DNA of 64,000 nucleotides, from contig NC_088781.1 in NCBI RefSeq assembly GCF_958450345.1, forward strand, positions 21,419,857-21,483,856, read 5' to 3'. The position numbers were made by a program, and so were the translations under genes. How positions within the stretch are numbered: position 1 is the stretch's first letter; the number at the start of each line of letters is the position of its first letter. The notes under the pieces were generated by a model. The model was not told the origin of the DNA. It saw only the letters and a program-made list of their open reading frames with translations, and ran no database searches. Positions 11,476-22,654 of the stretch are shown here, piece after piece. The DNA comes from Calliphora vicina. Lineage: Eukaryota; Arthropoda; Insecta; Diptera; Calliphoridae.

Positions 11476-12251
11476 ATGTTAGGTAAATAGAAATTCAGTT
11501 GCAGCTATTGTGAATGAGGAAAATAATTTACAATAGATAATGAAAGGATTTGTTAAAATAAAACAGATTTAACCCTCAAGAAATCTTTATAATTTAGGGC
11601 CTGATTCAGAAACATGATAGCGGAAAACAATTTTAAAATATTTGTATGAAACTCACCAAAATTTCAAATAACTGGAATAGTAGCGGCCAATTTAGCTGTG
11701 AATGTATACCATAATGGTTGGTTATTGTGAATTAGCAGATATTGTCTACTGTGAATGTGGAAAAATGATTTATATTTAAAGTTTTATAAAAGCTTTTTTT
11801 ATATAAAAAATTTTAAAAATATTGATTTTTTTTTTTAATTTAAAAAAGCCTTTTTATATTTCCTTTACAAATTAGTTTTTGGTGTGAAAATATGTTACGG
11901 TGAGAAAAGCTTTATATGCGAAAAAAGCTTTTTATAATAAAAGTTTTATGAAGAAAAGTTTGGTTTTTCCATTTATTTAAAATTAAGTAATATCTTTTTA
12001 AAATAAAAAAAATCTTTTTTGCTTCTGAATCAAAAAAATAGGAAAATTACACTCTGATTTTTTTTACACTTTTACACATCAAAAACATGAACAAAATTCC
12101 ACAAAAAAAATACAATTTTTTTTTTAAACTTTTTTTTTCTTGTGTAAAAAAATTTGGAATATTTTGCAAAAAAAAAATTGTTTCTAGAGAAAACTTTTTG
12201 TGGAATCGTTTAAGAAAATATGAGAAAATGTTTATCTGAAAAAGGCTCTAT
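11476..12251. other. Non-coding AT-rich stretch
   Basis: Dominated by A and T homopolymers (for example 12060-12170). No gene, RNA or repeat copy is recognised. Confidence 0.45.
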
Positions 12252-12255
12252 ATAT

Positions 12256-13355
12256 TGTAACGACACGTTTTTCCGCTGGTTGCCGGGGTAGTCTCAGCGG
12301 AGTCCAGGGTCGTATTGTTGTCTTGATTGAAGAGAAACCACAAAGTTCTCCTATGTCGTCTCAGTGAAGAGAATAAAAGACGTAGTTCTCTTAAACGTTA
12401 TAATACGTACCACTTTATTTTAATTTTACAAATAACACAAAAACTCAATCTAGAGTAACGCCAACTGTCTGAGTGGAGCCACGGGAAGCAAGGTAGCAAC
12501 TAGTCAGTCGTGCTGAGATAAAATCTGCTGGCGACGACGCTGTTGGGCTAAAGTAACAAGCGACTATTGGGACTTGCCTACACCACGTCGCTAACGTCGT
12601 AGGTGTCGGACAAGAGTGTCACAAGATAGAGGTATAACCTCTGGATGTACCACTGGTTTCCCACTAGTGCCTCTTAGAATAGCCAATTAGTTGTACCCTG
12701 GTGAGCTAGATCAATAAGCTACTATTGGGACTTGCCTACACCACGTCGCTAACGTCGTAGGTGTCGGACAAGAGTGTTACAAAGTAGAGGTATAACCTCT
12801 GGATGTACCACTGGTTTCCCACTAGTGCCTATTAGAATAGCCAATTAGTCTTAAAATGCCTCTATTGGGACTTGTTTACACCACGTCGCTAACGTCGTAA
12901 GTGTCGGACAAGAGTGTTACAAGGTAGAGGTATAACCTCTGGATGTACCACTGGTTTCCCACTAGTTGCCTTTTAAAGCTAACCAATTAGTTAGTACTAC
13001 TCGTCGCTAACGTCGAGTGGTTCTTACCGCTTGGCCTCCTGCTGGCAGACTGACTTCAATTTCACAGTGTGCCTTCTTTTACACCCGTGTCGGACAACTA
13101 AGTGACTACAACCATCGTTGGTAACGATCGTACTATGGTACTTTTATTACATTCTGCATAGTTGTATTTTGGGGTAGTGATATTAAATTGACTCTATTAT
13201 TTACCAACAGATGGCGTACTCATATAAATGAAACCGTTAAATTTAAATACATAAAACAGATAAAATAATCAGATTAAAACTAAACATAAAATAAAATATA
13301 TATAAAATTAATATTTAATGGTGGCAAAAACAAGTTTACGACTTTTGTCGTCACA
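12256..13355 (-). mobile_element. Solo LTR of an LTR retrotransposon, 1100 bp
   Basis: The block begins TGTAACGACA and ends TGTCGTCACA, so it has the TG...CA ends and short inverted repeat of an LTR. It is flanked by a 4-bp duplication, ATAT (12252-12255 and 13356-13359), as for gypsy-type elements. No second LTR or internal coding region is present, so it is a solo LTR left by recombination. Orientation - is suggested by an AATAAA signal on that strand near 12413-12419. It is much more GC-rich than its surroundings and holds three tandem units (12564-12999). Confidence 0.8.
12564..12999. repeat. Three tandem units inside the solo LTR
   Basis: Three units begin CTATTGGGACTTG at 12564, 12722 and 12862 (spacing 158 and 140 bp). 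Each runs through ACCACGTCGCTAACGTCGTA, GTGTCGGACAAGAGTGT, AGAGGTATAACCTCTGG and GTTTCCCACTAGT. The tail segments differ in length, which explains the unequal spacing. Each unit contains short perfect palindromes (AGAGGTATAACCTCT; TACGACGTTAGCGACGT-like). Confidence 0.9.
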
Positions 13356-13359
13356 ATAT

Positions 13360-15447
13360 TAACAATGCTTTGTCCGTGAAAAGTTTCTTAGCAGGTTTTT
13401 TGTTCATTTTTAATTATTAAGATGGAATTTACTCCCTTTTGAATTTAATCATATACAAATCTTTGTGCTGGAAATGATTAATTTTAATGTAATACAACGA
13501 TTCAATTCAGTCTTTGAATTTAAAAAATTAAAAATATTTCGAGCTAGATACTAATTAATAGTATTAGCTGATTTTATCATATCTTACAAAAGGATAAAAG
13601 CAAAAGCTTTCATTTATTTTATATATTCAAATGATCAATTCCACTGTTCACCTATTGTTTACACCATATACCAATAGATATAACAGTGAGAGTGTAAAAA
13701 TGTTACCAGCATTTAACTACACAAATACAAAATTACTCTCACATTCACATATACACTCAAAAGCACACTCAAACTCTCTCTCTCTGCACTTGAAACTCTT
13801 TTGCATGTAAGCAAACTTATACAATCAAACAATTGCAAAATACCAACAGGATATAAACGAATTCAAGCATAAACAAGTATGTATTGTTGAGACTACAAAA
13901 GCAAAATAACAAAAACGAATACGAAACGAAAAAAAATTTAGACAAAACACTAGAATTGCAAAAATATACAACAAAAAAAGGGAAACGAATGTGAAAAATA
14001 ATGAGGCTCTAAATCTTTTTAACGAGTTAAAATTTCGACGTTTATTATACTCCATTGTATTAAACAATTCTGTTTTTGTTAATGCTGTTCTTTTTTCTTT
14101 CTTTTTTTGTTTTTGATAACCAAATTAGTATGTGGTAAAATGTTAATAACTTTTCTTTTGTGATGGTGGCTTAATACAAAAACATTAGATTTTTTTTGGG
14201 TTGGTAACTACGAGTTGATGTAATTATTTTGCAAATTTTGTTTGGTTTGTTTATACATTCAATCATTCAATTTAAACTCAATCTGTAGTTATTTACCATG
14301 GATAGCAAAACAAAAAGGACAACATTGATTTACTACAAAACAGGGAGTGAAAGTCACAGTGAGTGAATGGCTTTGAAATAAATTTATGTTTATCATATTC
14401 CCCAAGGACCTGTTGTTTGTCTATGTATATTAAAGCATGTAGTATACACTAGTTAGTGTCATAAACATGTCTGTCTCTTTGGGATGTGTGGTTAAATGTA
14501 AAGTAGGAGTGTTAGAAATTTATGTTTTTGCAAAATTTAATTTACACCTTTAAAACATTTTAAACACAGTAGTAACTCCCCAAAGCATGTTTGACTTATA
14601 CAGACAAAGAAACTACTCTCACTTCAATTGTTTCCCTGCTTATGCATTTAAAGTTAGACGAGAATGCTTTCCATGCTGTCCATAGGGTTTTAACTAGATG
14701 GCTGGTAAAGAAGTTTGAAATGTAAATGTTTTGCTGTATCTCCATGTGTTCCTTAAAGTTTATGTAGGTATTTTGAAATAATATGTTTTAGCCTGCATGT
14801 TAATGCATGCAGTCAGTCATTTATACATTCAGTCAGCCAGCCAGCCAGTCACTATTGTAAATGTAGTAGCAAAACACGTTAAGTGTATAGCATAACATTA
14901 GTCCAAAAACAGAAAACTTTTACTCTACACCTTAATGGAGTGTGATAAGTTTTATTTTGAAAAAAAACAAAGTTGCAAAAGTTACTTATACCATCTTACA
15001 TGTGTTTGCAATTTTCCCCCATTTTGTATGATGTTGTTAGTTGGACACCTTTTACCGTGTTACATAACAAATTAATAGGTTTGTCATATTCCCTATACAC
15101 TTAATGCTCTACATCAAAGGCTCTTCCTATGCGTCGATGTCTGGCTCAACTACAGCCAAGGAGAAAAATTGGGAATGTAAAATTTGATATGGTTTGCATT
15201 AGATTCATAACAGCATTTTGTAAATATTTATGAACTTTATATTAATATAGAGAAGAACAGGATTTTATATTTGCTAAAATACTCCTCTTTTTATTGACTT
15301 AATCCTATTTTTAGGGTAGATGTATAGCATTTAAGTTGGACCCAATGCATTGTAGAAGTCTGTGGAAAACTGTAATTTTCTAGTGTCCAAAAGTAATCAA
15401 TCAATCATTTGAAGCAATTTATATACCACCAATATCTCCCCTCTACA
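13360..15447. other. Non-coding unique stretch with short simple repeats
   Basis: No gene is recognised. It contains short CT and AC-rich runs (about 13740-13795) and a CAGT/CAGC microsatellite at about 14812-14850. The 80-codon frame on the - strand at 13825-14067 is low-complexity and unsupported. The lack of transposon relics makes this one of the larger ancestral-looking blocks. Confidence 0.5.
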
Positions 15448-15934
15448 CACGCAGAGAAAAAATATTGTTGGACATGGTTACTGTAACCATTTCAATATTG
15501 TTACAAGTTTTTTAACTATATTATAGTCACAGTGACCATTTACATGATTGTGGTAACCATAATATGGTTAATTTACGATTCACATGATTGTATCAACCAT
15601 ATATATGGTTACAGTAAACAAATATATGTTTGTGACAACCATTCATATGATGAAGGACTTATCATATTATGTTGCTCTCGGCTTAAAGCTTATCATTGTC
15701 TGAGAACAACATATTATGATAAAATTATTCATCATAAATATGGTTGCCACAAACATATATTTGTTTACTGTAACCAGATATATGGTTGATACAATCATGC
15801 GAATCGTAAATTAACCATATTATGGTTACCACAATCATGTAAATGCTCACTGTGACTATAATATAGTTAAAAAACTTGTAACAATATTGAAATGGTTACA
15901 GTAACCATGCCCAATTATTTTTTTTCTCTGCGTG
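15448..15934. mobile_element. Foldback element, 487 bp, near-perfect palindrome
   Basis: The ends are inverted copies (CACGCAGAGAAAAAA both ways) and pairing continues through almost the whole length: TGGTTACTGTAACCATTTCA, ATATTGTTACAAG, TGATTGTGGTAACCATAATA and ACAAATATATGTTTGTG all recur as complements. The centre is a short TTATCATATTATGTTG ... CAACATATTATGATAA turn. The words themselves are small palindromes (GGTTACTGTAACC, ATATATGG), giving nested hairpins. Non-coding. A right half-copy lies at 30933-31088 and a diverged copy at 2482-2788. Confidence 0.85.
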
Positions 15935-16333
15935 CAGTAATTCTGGCTGTCCTTTAAATCAAGGACTTCTTGTTACTCACCATAATTTTGTGAGTGTAAT
16001 TTTTGGTTAAAACAAAGTAAAGTATTCATGTAGTAGTATTGTATACGAGAAGTGAAAAGAAGCTTTTGCAATTCTAAGTGGTCTTTGAATGCATTAATGC
16101 ATGTTGTATGGTGATGCCTTTTTTTTGCAAAATTTTGTGCATAAATGAATGTTTGGCATTTAAACAAGACTTTCACATTTTTTGAAAGGTTCTTTAAATA
16201 GTAAATGTATATTTTACATAAAATAATGTTCAAACATCACTAAGGACTAAATCATATGTATTTAGAACACAAAACATTTTAGGAATAATGTTATTTTTAA
16301 ATTATAGAAAAACATTTTTAAAGTATTGTTCAC
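15935..16333. other. Non-coding stretch
   Basis: AT-rich spacer between two transposable elements. The 86-codon frame on the - strand here has no recognisable domain and is not called. Confidence 0.4.
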
Positions 16334-16336
16334 AGT

Positions 16337-16911
16337 AAGGGTCCTCATGTAAACGCTTAAAAGCCTCGCAAACTGTGCAATCTGTGCATTTTTACACTCT
16401 CGCAAATGAAATGTCAAAAAATGTATGGAAATTCGTTTGCACAACTCCGATAAGTTTGCGCGACAATTTAGACTCGCAAACTTGAATTTATTGTGCATTT
16501 GATGAATCAGCTGCTTTTGTTTACTTTTATTTATAAGAAATAAAAATCAAATAAAATATAAAAATTTTGTGCATGTGAAAATTGTGTAACTTTGGAACAG
16601 AATGATTGTATTAAATGACATTGTGTATGAAAACATTAACCAACAGCTAGAACATAAACAAAGTCCTCCAAACTATGTATACCACCGTTTGTTCCAAAGA
16701 TTTAACTTTCATTCAACATTTTAAAATTAAAATTTATACAATTTGAAAAAAAATTATTAAAGCTTTTGTTGAATTTATGTATTTTTATTTGACAAATATA
16801 AATTTTCTGTATAAACTTGCACAAAATTGAAAAGGTGGGTTCATGAAACATGTCGCGCAAATTTGCCCATTTGCACAAATGGGAAACTTAAGCGTTTAAA
16901 TGAGTACCCTT
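16337..16911. mobile_element. Non-autonomous TIR element, 575 bp
   Basis: Inverted ends AAGGGTCCTCATGTAAACGC and (complement of the right end) AAGGGTACTCATTTAAACGC, continuing CTTAA. A 3-bp repeat, AGT, flanks both sides (16334-16336 and 16912-16914). A 3-bp duplication would fit PIF/Harbinger-like elements, but AGT is not the usual TWA, so the superfamily is uncertain. There is no transposase. GCAAACTTG/CAAATTTGC-type words repeat inside. Confidence 0.7.
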
Positions 16912-16924
16912 AGTATGTCTCAGT

Positions 16925-17182
16925 AATCACACAGAGATAACAGATTCGTGATAGCAACCGAATTTGTTACCAATCGAATGATTCTGTTGCACACATAGAA
17001 TTTTTCAGTTCTAACAACAGAAAGTCAGTTGACAAAGAAAAATTTCAGTTGAGGCAACCAGACTTTAGTTTCCCCTTCCATAATATTGTAGCCACAACTG
17101 TAAAATTCGGTCACTAAGACAGAATCATTCGATTGGCAACCAATTCGGTTGCTATCGCGAATCTGTTTTCTCTATGCATGTT
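16925..17182. mobile_element. MITE with about 65-bp inverted repeats
   Basis: The left arm (AGATAACAGATTCGTGATAG, CAACCGAATTTGTTACCAAT, CGAATGATTCTGTTG) pairs with the right arm (complement AGAAAACAGATTCGCGATAG, CAACCGAATTGGTTGCCAAT, CGAATGATTCTGTCT). The outermost bases (CACACAGAGA / GCATAGAGA) are less well matched. It directly follows another TIR element and precedes a third. Confidence 0.75.
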
Positions 17183-17194
17183 TGCTTTAGATAT

Positions 17195-17490
17195 TCAGGC
17201 ATGTGATGAAAAATTATCGTTTTCAAAACTGAAATCAATCTCAAAAACGATTTAAGTATGATGAATTTCAATTGATATCATATAAATTTTTGTTTCATTC
17301 CGTATCATTATTATAGAAAAAACAACCAAATAAGCAACTATCCATTTGTTTACCTTAATTAATGTCAAAATTTAATTTCAATAAATTAATTTCCTTTGAA
17401 ACAAATTCGAATTTGAAACTAATATGACAAAATGATTCAAACACATTACACCTTTTGTCGTTTTGAAATCGTTTTTCATCACATGCCTGA
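17195..17490. mobile_element. MITE with inverted ends CAGGCATGTGATGAAAAA
   Basis: The left end CAGGCATGTGATGAAAAATT and the complement of the right end CAGGCATGTGATGAAAAACG match, and similarity continues more weakly (CGTTTTCAAAAC / CGATTTCAAAACG). ATT stands outside both ends, which could be a 3-bp duplication. Non-coding; the 60-codon and 74-codon - strand frames across its right part are fortuitous. Confidence 0.6.
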
Positions 17491-17559
17491 TTATCATTTC
17501 TAAATAATTTAATTTCGAAAAAAAAGTACGTGCACAAATATTCAATATGGACTTTAAAA

Positions 17560-18120
17560 AAAATAGAATAAGATCTGAAAGTTCATTGTAACACTGTTTC
17601 AAAAGCTATTAAACAGTATAAGGAAGACTTAAACGTTGAAAAAAAATCTGGATCTGGTCTAATAGATATTGGAAAGGCAAAAGAAATTGAACAACTATTT
17701 CGATCAAAACCGAACACTTCTATCAGTAAAGCAGCTCTTAAAGTAAAACGCTTTGATTTTTTTGTGCGCAAAGTCGAAGCAAATGCTAAAGTTCTGAAAG
17801 TTCCAGATCGCATTTCAGTAAGCAAAAGAACGAGCGAAAAAATTTAGGTAAAATTTTATAAAAAATACACCTGTTATGTACTGGCAGACTTTTCACAACC
17901 ATGGGAGGCAAATCTACTAAACTGTCCAAAACTACGGCTTATGGAAAAGTATAGGTCTCTTGTAAGAAAATAATTAAAGAACACAGAAAAGTTATCCAAG
18001 GGTATTTCCGACTTTAAGCGTATGTGGACTGCCTCGTCCAAAAAGGTAACGGCAGCTACTATTAAATCATTAATCGGAGGTTATAAATATCAAGTAATAC
18101 GCCAATATTTTAATGTGTAA
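17560..18120 (+). pseudogene. Tc1-like transposase relic with the catalytic core deleted
   Basis: From 17590 the + strand reads NTVSKAIKQYKED, then GSGLIDIGKAKEIEQLFR, SKAALKVKR and VRKVEANAKVLKVPDR, followed by a stop near 17846. Farther on it reads YVLADFSQPWEANLLNCPK, LRLMEKYRSLVRK, a stop, and KGISDFKRMWTASSKKV. The order of an N-terminal helix-turn-helix/linker and a C-terminal NCP..RxxEKYxxLVK segment is that of a Tc1-like family. The central part with the first two catalytic aspartates is missing: ADFSQ is followed almost at once by the C-terminal block. It is therefore an internally deleted dead copy. No clear inverted ends were found. Confidence 0.7.
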
Positions 18121-18265
18121 TGAAAGTTTTTTTCGACACACTCTTTAACGTGCAGCCTACTTCAGGAAATTATCGAAAGTAGAGATGATTTTATTGTGTG
18201 TATAACTAGAAAATTCGATTTTTTCAAAGGTTTAGCTGTTATTTCGAAACATTTGCACAAAGAAA

Positions 18266-18612
18266 TTTATTTAAAGTATTGACCATTGTTAGCTACGACC
18301 TTTTCTAATTTTTCTGGCAACATATGGATTGCGATCCAAAAAAAAACTGTTCATCTTTTGAGGCCCTCCCAGAGAGAGCGTTCTGCACGATCTCGACTAT
18401 AAAGAGCGTGAGGCAAAACTTCACAACCACTTCGTACAAATCAGTTGCATTCAATACATGTTCCATGTGATGCTCTGGTCAGATTTCAGCAGCTCATAAT
18501 AGATTGGACCCGTCTGCTCCCACCAAATACAGATAATTACCTTAACGCAAGTAAAGCAAAACTTCCCGCCTATAACGCTTTGGTGGCACAAATTTCGACA
18601 TGTTCGATGTTC
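18266..18612 (-). pseudogene. Internally deleted mariner transposase relic
   Basis: On the - strand the right part encodes KVIICIWWEQTGPIYYELL followed by KSDQSITWNMY, which matches the mariner block VMLCIWWDxxGxxYYELL. The left part encodes a C-terminal IHMLPEKLEKVVANNGQYF, the usual mariner end. Both the N-terminal DNA-binding half and most of the region between the catalytic residues are missing or broken. The outer sequence near 18555-18605 matches the ends of other mariner copies in the window. It abuts a mini-me element at 18632. Confidence 0.8.
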
Positions 18613-18631
18613 AATAACTACTTTAAATAAA

Positions 18632-19369
18632 AACAAGTAAGAAAGTATGGTCGGTCAGGCCGGACCATATAATACCTTACACTAAGTAAAAGAGCAAAAA
18701 AAAAGTTTTTTAATTTATATTTTTGAGTGATTTTCGGAAGTGGGGTTATATGGGGGCTATGACCAATTATAGACCGATCACCATAAAATTAGGTCGTATG
18801 ATTTATGTCTATATTAAAGTTAACTATCTTGAATTTTGTGTGTATACCAACATTTTTAAGCGATTTATGCAAGTTAAAGTGATTTTCGGAAGCGGGTCTA
18901 TATGGGAGCTATGACTAATTATATACCGATCGTAACAAAATTTGGTTACATGAATTTTGTGTATATAAAACTTATTTGGAGCGGAATTTGTGGAGATACA
19001 TATATAAATTAAACATTTATGACCGATAAAGTCCAATTTCGGGAGGACATTTGTATGGGGGCTAGGTGAAATAGTGGACCGATTTCAGCCAGTTTCAATA
19101 GGCTTGGTCCTTGAGCCGAAAAATAATATGTACCAAATTTGATCGAAATATCTTCAAAATTGCGACCTGTACTCTGCGCACAAGGTTTACATGGACAGCC
19201 AGCCAGTCAGCCGACCAGACGGACGGACGGACATCGCTTAATCGACTCAGAAAGTGATTCTAAGTCGATCGGTGTACTGTAAGGTGGGTGTTAGACTAAT
19301 ATTTTTGGGCGTTACAAACATCTGCACAAACGCATAATACCCTCCCCACTATGGTGGTGTAGGGTATAA
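18632..19369 (-). mobile_element. mini-me/DINE-1-like element, family A, copy 2
   Basis: A complete copy on the - strand. It starts at about 19369 with ATACCCTACACCACCATAGT and ends at 18632 with CTTTCTTACTTGTTT. The GTCC/GTCT core is at about 19210-19235. The - strand end carries the hairpin TATGGTCCGG..GGTCGG just inside the terminus. There is no coding capacity. The 63-codon and 70-codon frames inside are chance frames repeated in the other copies. Confidence 0.85.
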
Positions 19370-19399
19370 TTATAAATAGTTTTTAAGTAAAAAATTAAA

Positions 19400-19725
19400 A
19401 AAATCAATTTATTGATGAAAAAAAAAATTTTGGGAAATTTATTATTGAAAACAATTTTATGACAAAAAAAATTTTTGGTGAAAAAAAATTCGGGTTAAAA
19501 AATATTTTTCCTGATTTTGGCCTATATTATGGCCTAGTATTGCCGATGCAAAGGTCTATATAAATCAAAAATAGCTCAAAAATCGAGGTTGTCCGGTTTT
19601 CTCGATTTTAAAAAGCAACCATATATATATATGGTCTATAGGTGATATATTGATGTATGTATTGTGTGTGTTAGTTATTTACGGAGTTGATTAAGCGATG
19701 CCCGTCAATCTAAACCTTGTAATCA
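19400..19725 (-). mobile_element. mini-me family B fragment
   Basis: The - strand carries GGTTTAGATTGACGGGCATC, GCTTAATCAACTCCG, ATACATCAATATATCACC, AGAAAACCGGACAACCTCG, and AAAATATTTTTTAACCCGAA further on. These match the middle of family B. Both ends are missing and the spacing is irregular, so it is an old, rearranged piece lying directly against the family A fragment at 19771. Confidence 0.55.
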
Positions 19726-19770
19726 AACTACTGGTTGCATTTCAATAATGCAACCAGTAGCTTTTCTATT

Positions 19771-20395
19771 GCCCCAAGGACAAATTCTATTGAATTTGGT
19801 TAGAAGCGGTCCATTATTTCTCCTAGCCTCCATATCTAGCCATATCTAAAACTGGTTAACTGGCTATAACTAAGATATTTATGAGATATCTTAGTTATAT
19901 AAATATCGAAACCAAATACAGCACAAATGAATTTTATATAACCCGAGATAGCACCACCAAATTTTGTGACGATCGGTCCATAAATAGTTATCGCTCCCAT
20001 ATATGGCCCACTTAAGAACATCACTTTAATTAGCAAAAATCTCTTAAAAATGTTGGTATTCAAAAAAAAATTCAATACAAATAAATTATATAAGAATATG
20101 TATATACAATCGGTCAGATCGGTCCATAATTAGTCATAGCCATAGAGAATAGACATAGAGTGGAAACTCTCCTATCAAAAAACCTAACTCAGTTGTCAGA
20201 AACTATGTGAAAAACTAAATCAACATTCGTATGTGTGATTATTTTGAGTAATTTTTTTGTTTGAGTTTTTTTCATGTTTCCGCTCTATGCTTCTCTATGG
20301 TCATAGCTCTCATATACATTTTAACAGTTTATAATCATCTTCTCGATGTAGGGTATCATAAGGTCGGTCTTGACCGACAATACTTTCTTACTTGT
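19771..20395 (+). mobile_element. 5'-truncated mini-me family A copy with a nested MITE
   Basis: Starts inside the family (GCCCCAAGGACAAATTCTAT) and runs to the normal end (GACCGACAATACTTTCTTAC then TTGTA). It is interrupted at 20141-20299 by a hAT-type MITE. A local inverted duplication (GATATCTTAGTTATA / TATAACTAAGATAT) lies near 19866-19905. Confidence 0.75.
20141..20299. mobile_element. hAT-type MITE, 159 bp, with 8-bp duplication
   Basis: Inverted ends CATAGAGAATAG.. and (complement) CATAGAGAAGC.., both followed by CATAGAG(T/C)GGAAAC. It is flanked by an exact 8-bp duplication, GTCATAGC (20133-20140 and 20300-20307). The undamaged family A sequence elsewhere has a single GTCATAGC at this place, which confirms the insertion. 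Related MITEs are at 48193-48357 and 57306-57479. Confidence 0.85.
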
Positions 20396-22650
20396 AATTG
20401 TTTAAAATTTTTTAACAAAAATCTATGCATTTTAATAAGAAGTTAAAATTAGTAGTAGAAAACTAATAAGTTTTTCATAAAATTGATTTTAAAACATTTT
20501 TAATAATGCATAAGATCAAAATTTAAAAAAAATTATTAAATCTATTAAATTTTTGCTATTTTGATTAAAAAGTCGTATGTTTTGTAAAAATATCCAAAAG
20601 TAAGTTTTTCCAAAAAGTACATTTTCTACTACTATTTTCAAAAAGTATCAGAAATATCCCAATTTTATGCTGTATTTATTATTTGTATAGTTAATTTTAT
20701 GAAACAATAACTTTCCTTTCATAGATATTTCATAACTACAACAAAACAGACCACTAGTTTAAAACTACTCGTGCGAGTAATATTTATCAATGTAAATCCA
20801 CCATGAATTCTCATTTTTACACTATACAAAATAACCTATTTCTTTTAGCTTTAAAAGAAATTAATGCCATTTATGTGCGGTTTAATTAATTGCATTTTTC
20901 ACAGAAAATTTGGAATTTTTCTTCTTCATTTATTTCTAGTCAATATCCTACTAAAGTCTAATGAGTATTTATAAACGTTAGTATATGTTTATAACAGAAA
21001 CTGAAATAGAAATTTCACAAAAATATAGTTAGTTGGCTGTTTAATGTTAATGTTATCGCTTCATTAACCACGTTTATTCTACCTCACAACATACGAAATT
21101 ACGACAAAATCTACACATATAAAATGTATTGAGTTTAGCACAACACAGTTCAGCCAAACCAGACATACTTTGCTACGACACAAATTTTCCTTTTTAAATC
21201 ATTTCCCTCATCATTTGCCAATACAGTTCCTAAAATACATACTTTTTACTCTGCCTTGTTCTAAAATGGAAATAATAAAAAAAAAACTGTAAAAGAAAAA
21301 CACATTGCCTTAAAGCCATGTGTATTGAAAGTTGGTAAGGATATGTGTGTGTTTATGTGTACGAAAGTAATGAGTGTTTATATGTGTGTGTGTTTTTGTC
21401 AAGGATATGCCTTGTTAGTTAACTTAATGGAGCAAAATTTCCGACAAGAATGGCAAAGCAACAAAACAAAACAAAAAAAAACTAAATGCTAAATGAAGAA
21501 CAGCATGTATTGGTTGGTAAAAATAAAACAACAACATGAGCAGTAATAAAAAATAAACCAACATTTTATAAACACATGCCTAATTATTGAGTGCCTGTTT
21601 TCAACTGATTTTCTCCTGCTCCTTTACTTATTTCCCACTGCCTGTTCTTCCCTTTACCTTAAAATTCTACAGTTCATTTAGGTTTAGTTTTCCTGGTTTT
21701 TTGTTTTTGTGTTGCCACCACATTTCTATGATTTTAAAAATGATTGTTTTTTGTTTTTGACGTTACTCTACAGTGGGCCTGTCTAAGCAATATATTTTGC
21801 AGCGACTAATAGAACTTTTGCTTAATACAAACCTGAACATGAAAAGTCCATAAACTTGCAAAACTTTTAAGTGATAGAGAAAAATTATATAATAAGGTCC
21901 GCTTTATAATTCCTGTTTTGAAATTAATATTTCAATTTGTTCCACTGTGCCTTGTGTTAGCCTGTTATTAAGCTTCAGTGTGTTGCTTAAATATGCCATA
22001 GTGGTAATGGCAACATTTGTACCTCATCTGGCACAATTTCCTTTTGACAGGATATTGACATTTTGTTTATAAGTTTTTAACATAAAGAAAATATCAACAA
22101 CAACAAAAACTGCAAAAAAAATTCCTATGAAAAACTGAAATATTTGCATCTGTGTTCAAGCCAGTATAATTTTTATCAGCCATACAATTTTGATGAAAGT
22201 ATATTTCCATTTTTGTTTCTCATTTTTTTTTCCCAGGAACAGGAACATTTTTAACAAATTAGGTAGATGTTCTATAGTTTTTTTTTTCTTCTTTGTTTGA
22301 TAAATGTGTGCCTTTATTGCAGTGTTTTTGTGTCATGTTTTAATTTAGTTTTTTATTTGGAAAATTCAATTAGTAAGAAAATTTTCATAATTGGCCTACA
22401 GCAAATGACCAGTCCTCGTTGAACTCCGGAATTATTTAACAAGTGCTAATTTAAGTTAATTATATTTAAAATTGTTAGGAAATTTTAACAGATGATAATG
22501 ATGACATTGTCAAGAATAAAAGTTTGTATAAAATTTAAATAGATTATGACACTTAACTCATCTCATTGTTCTTCCTTATTAATATATATTCTGCACTAGC
22601 AACATATATTTGTTGTGGTCAAAACCATGACTTACTATCAATAGAAAATA
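20396..22650. other. Non-coding unique stretch
   Basis: AT-rich DNA with TG-rich simple runs (about 21345-21395) and A-rich runs. There is no supportable gene or repeat copy. Confidence 0.5.
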
Positions 22651-22654
22651 CATA

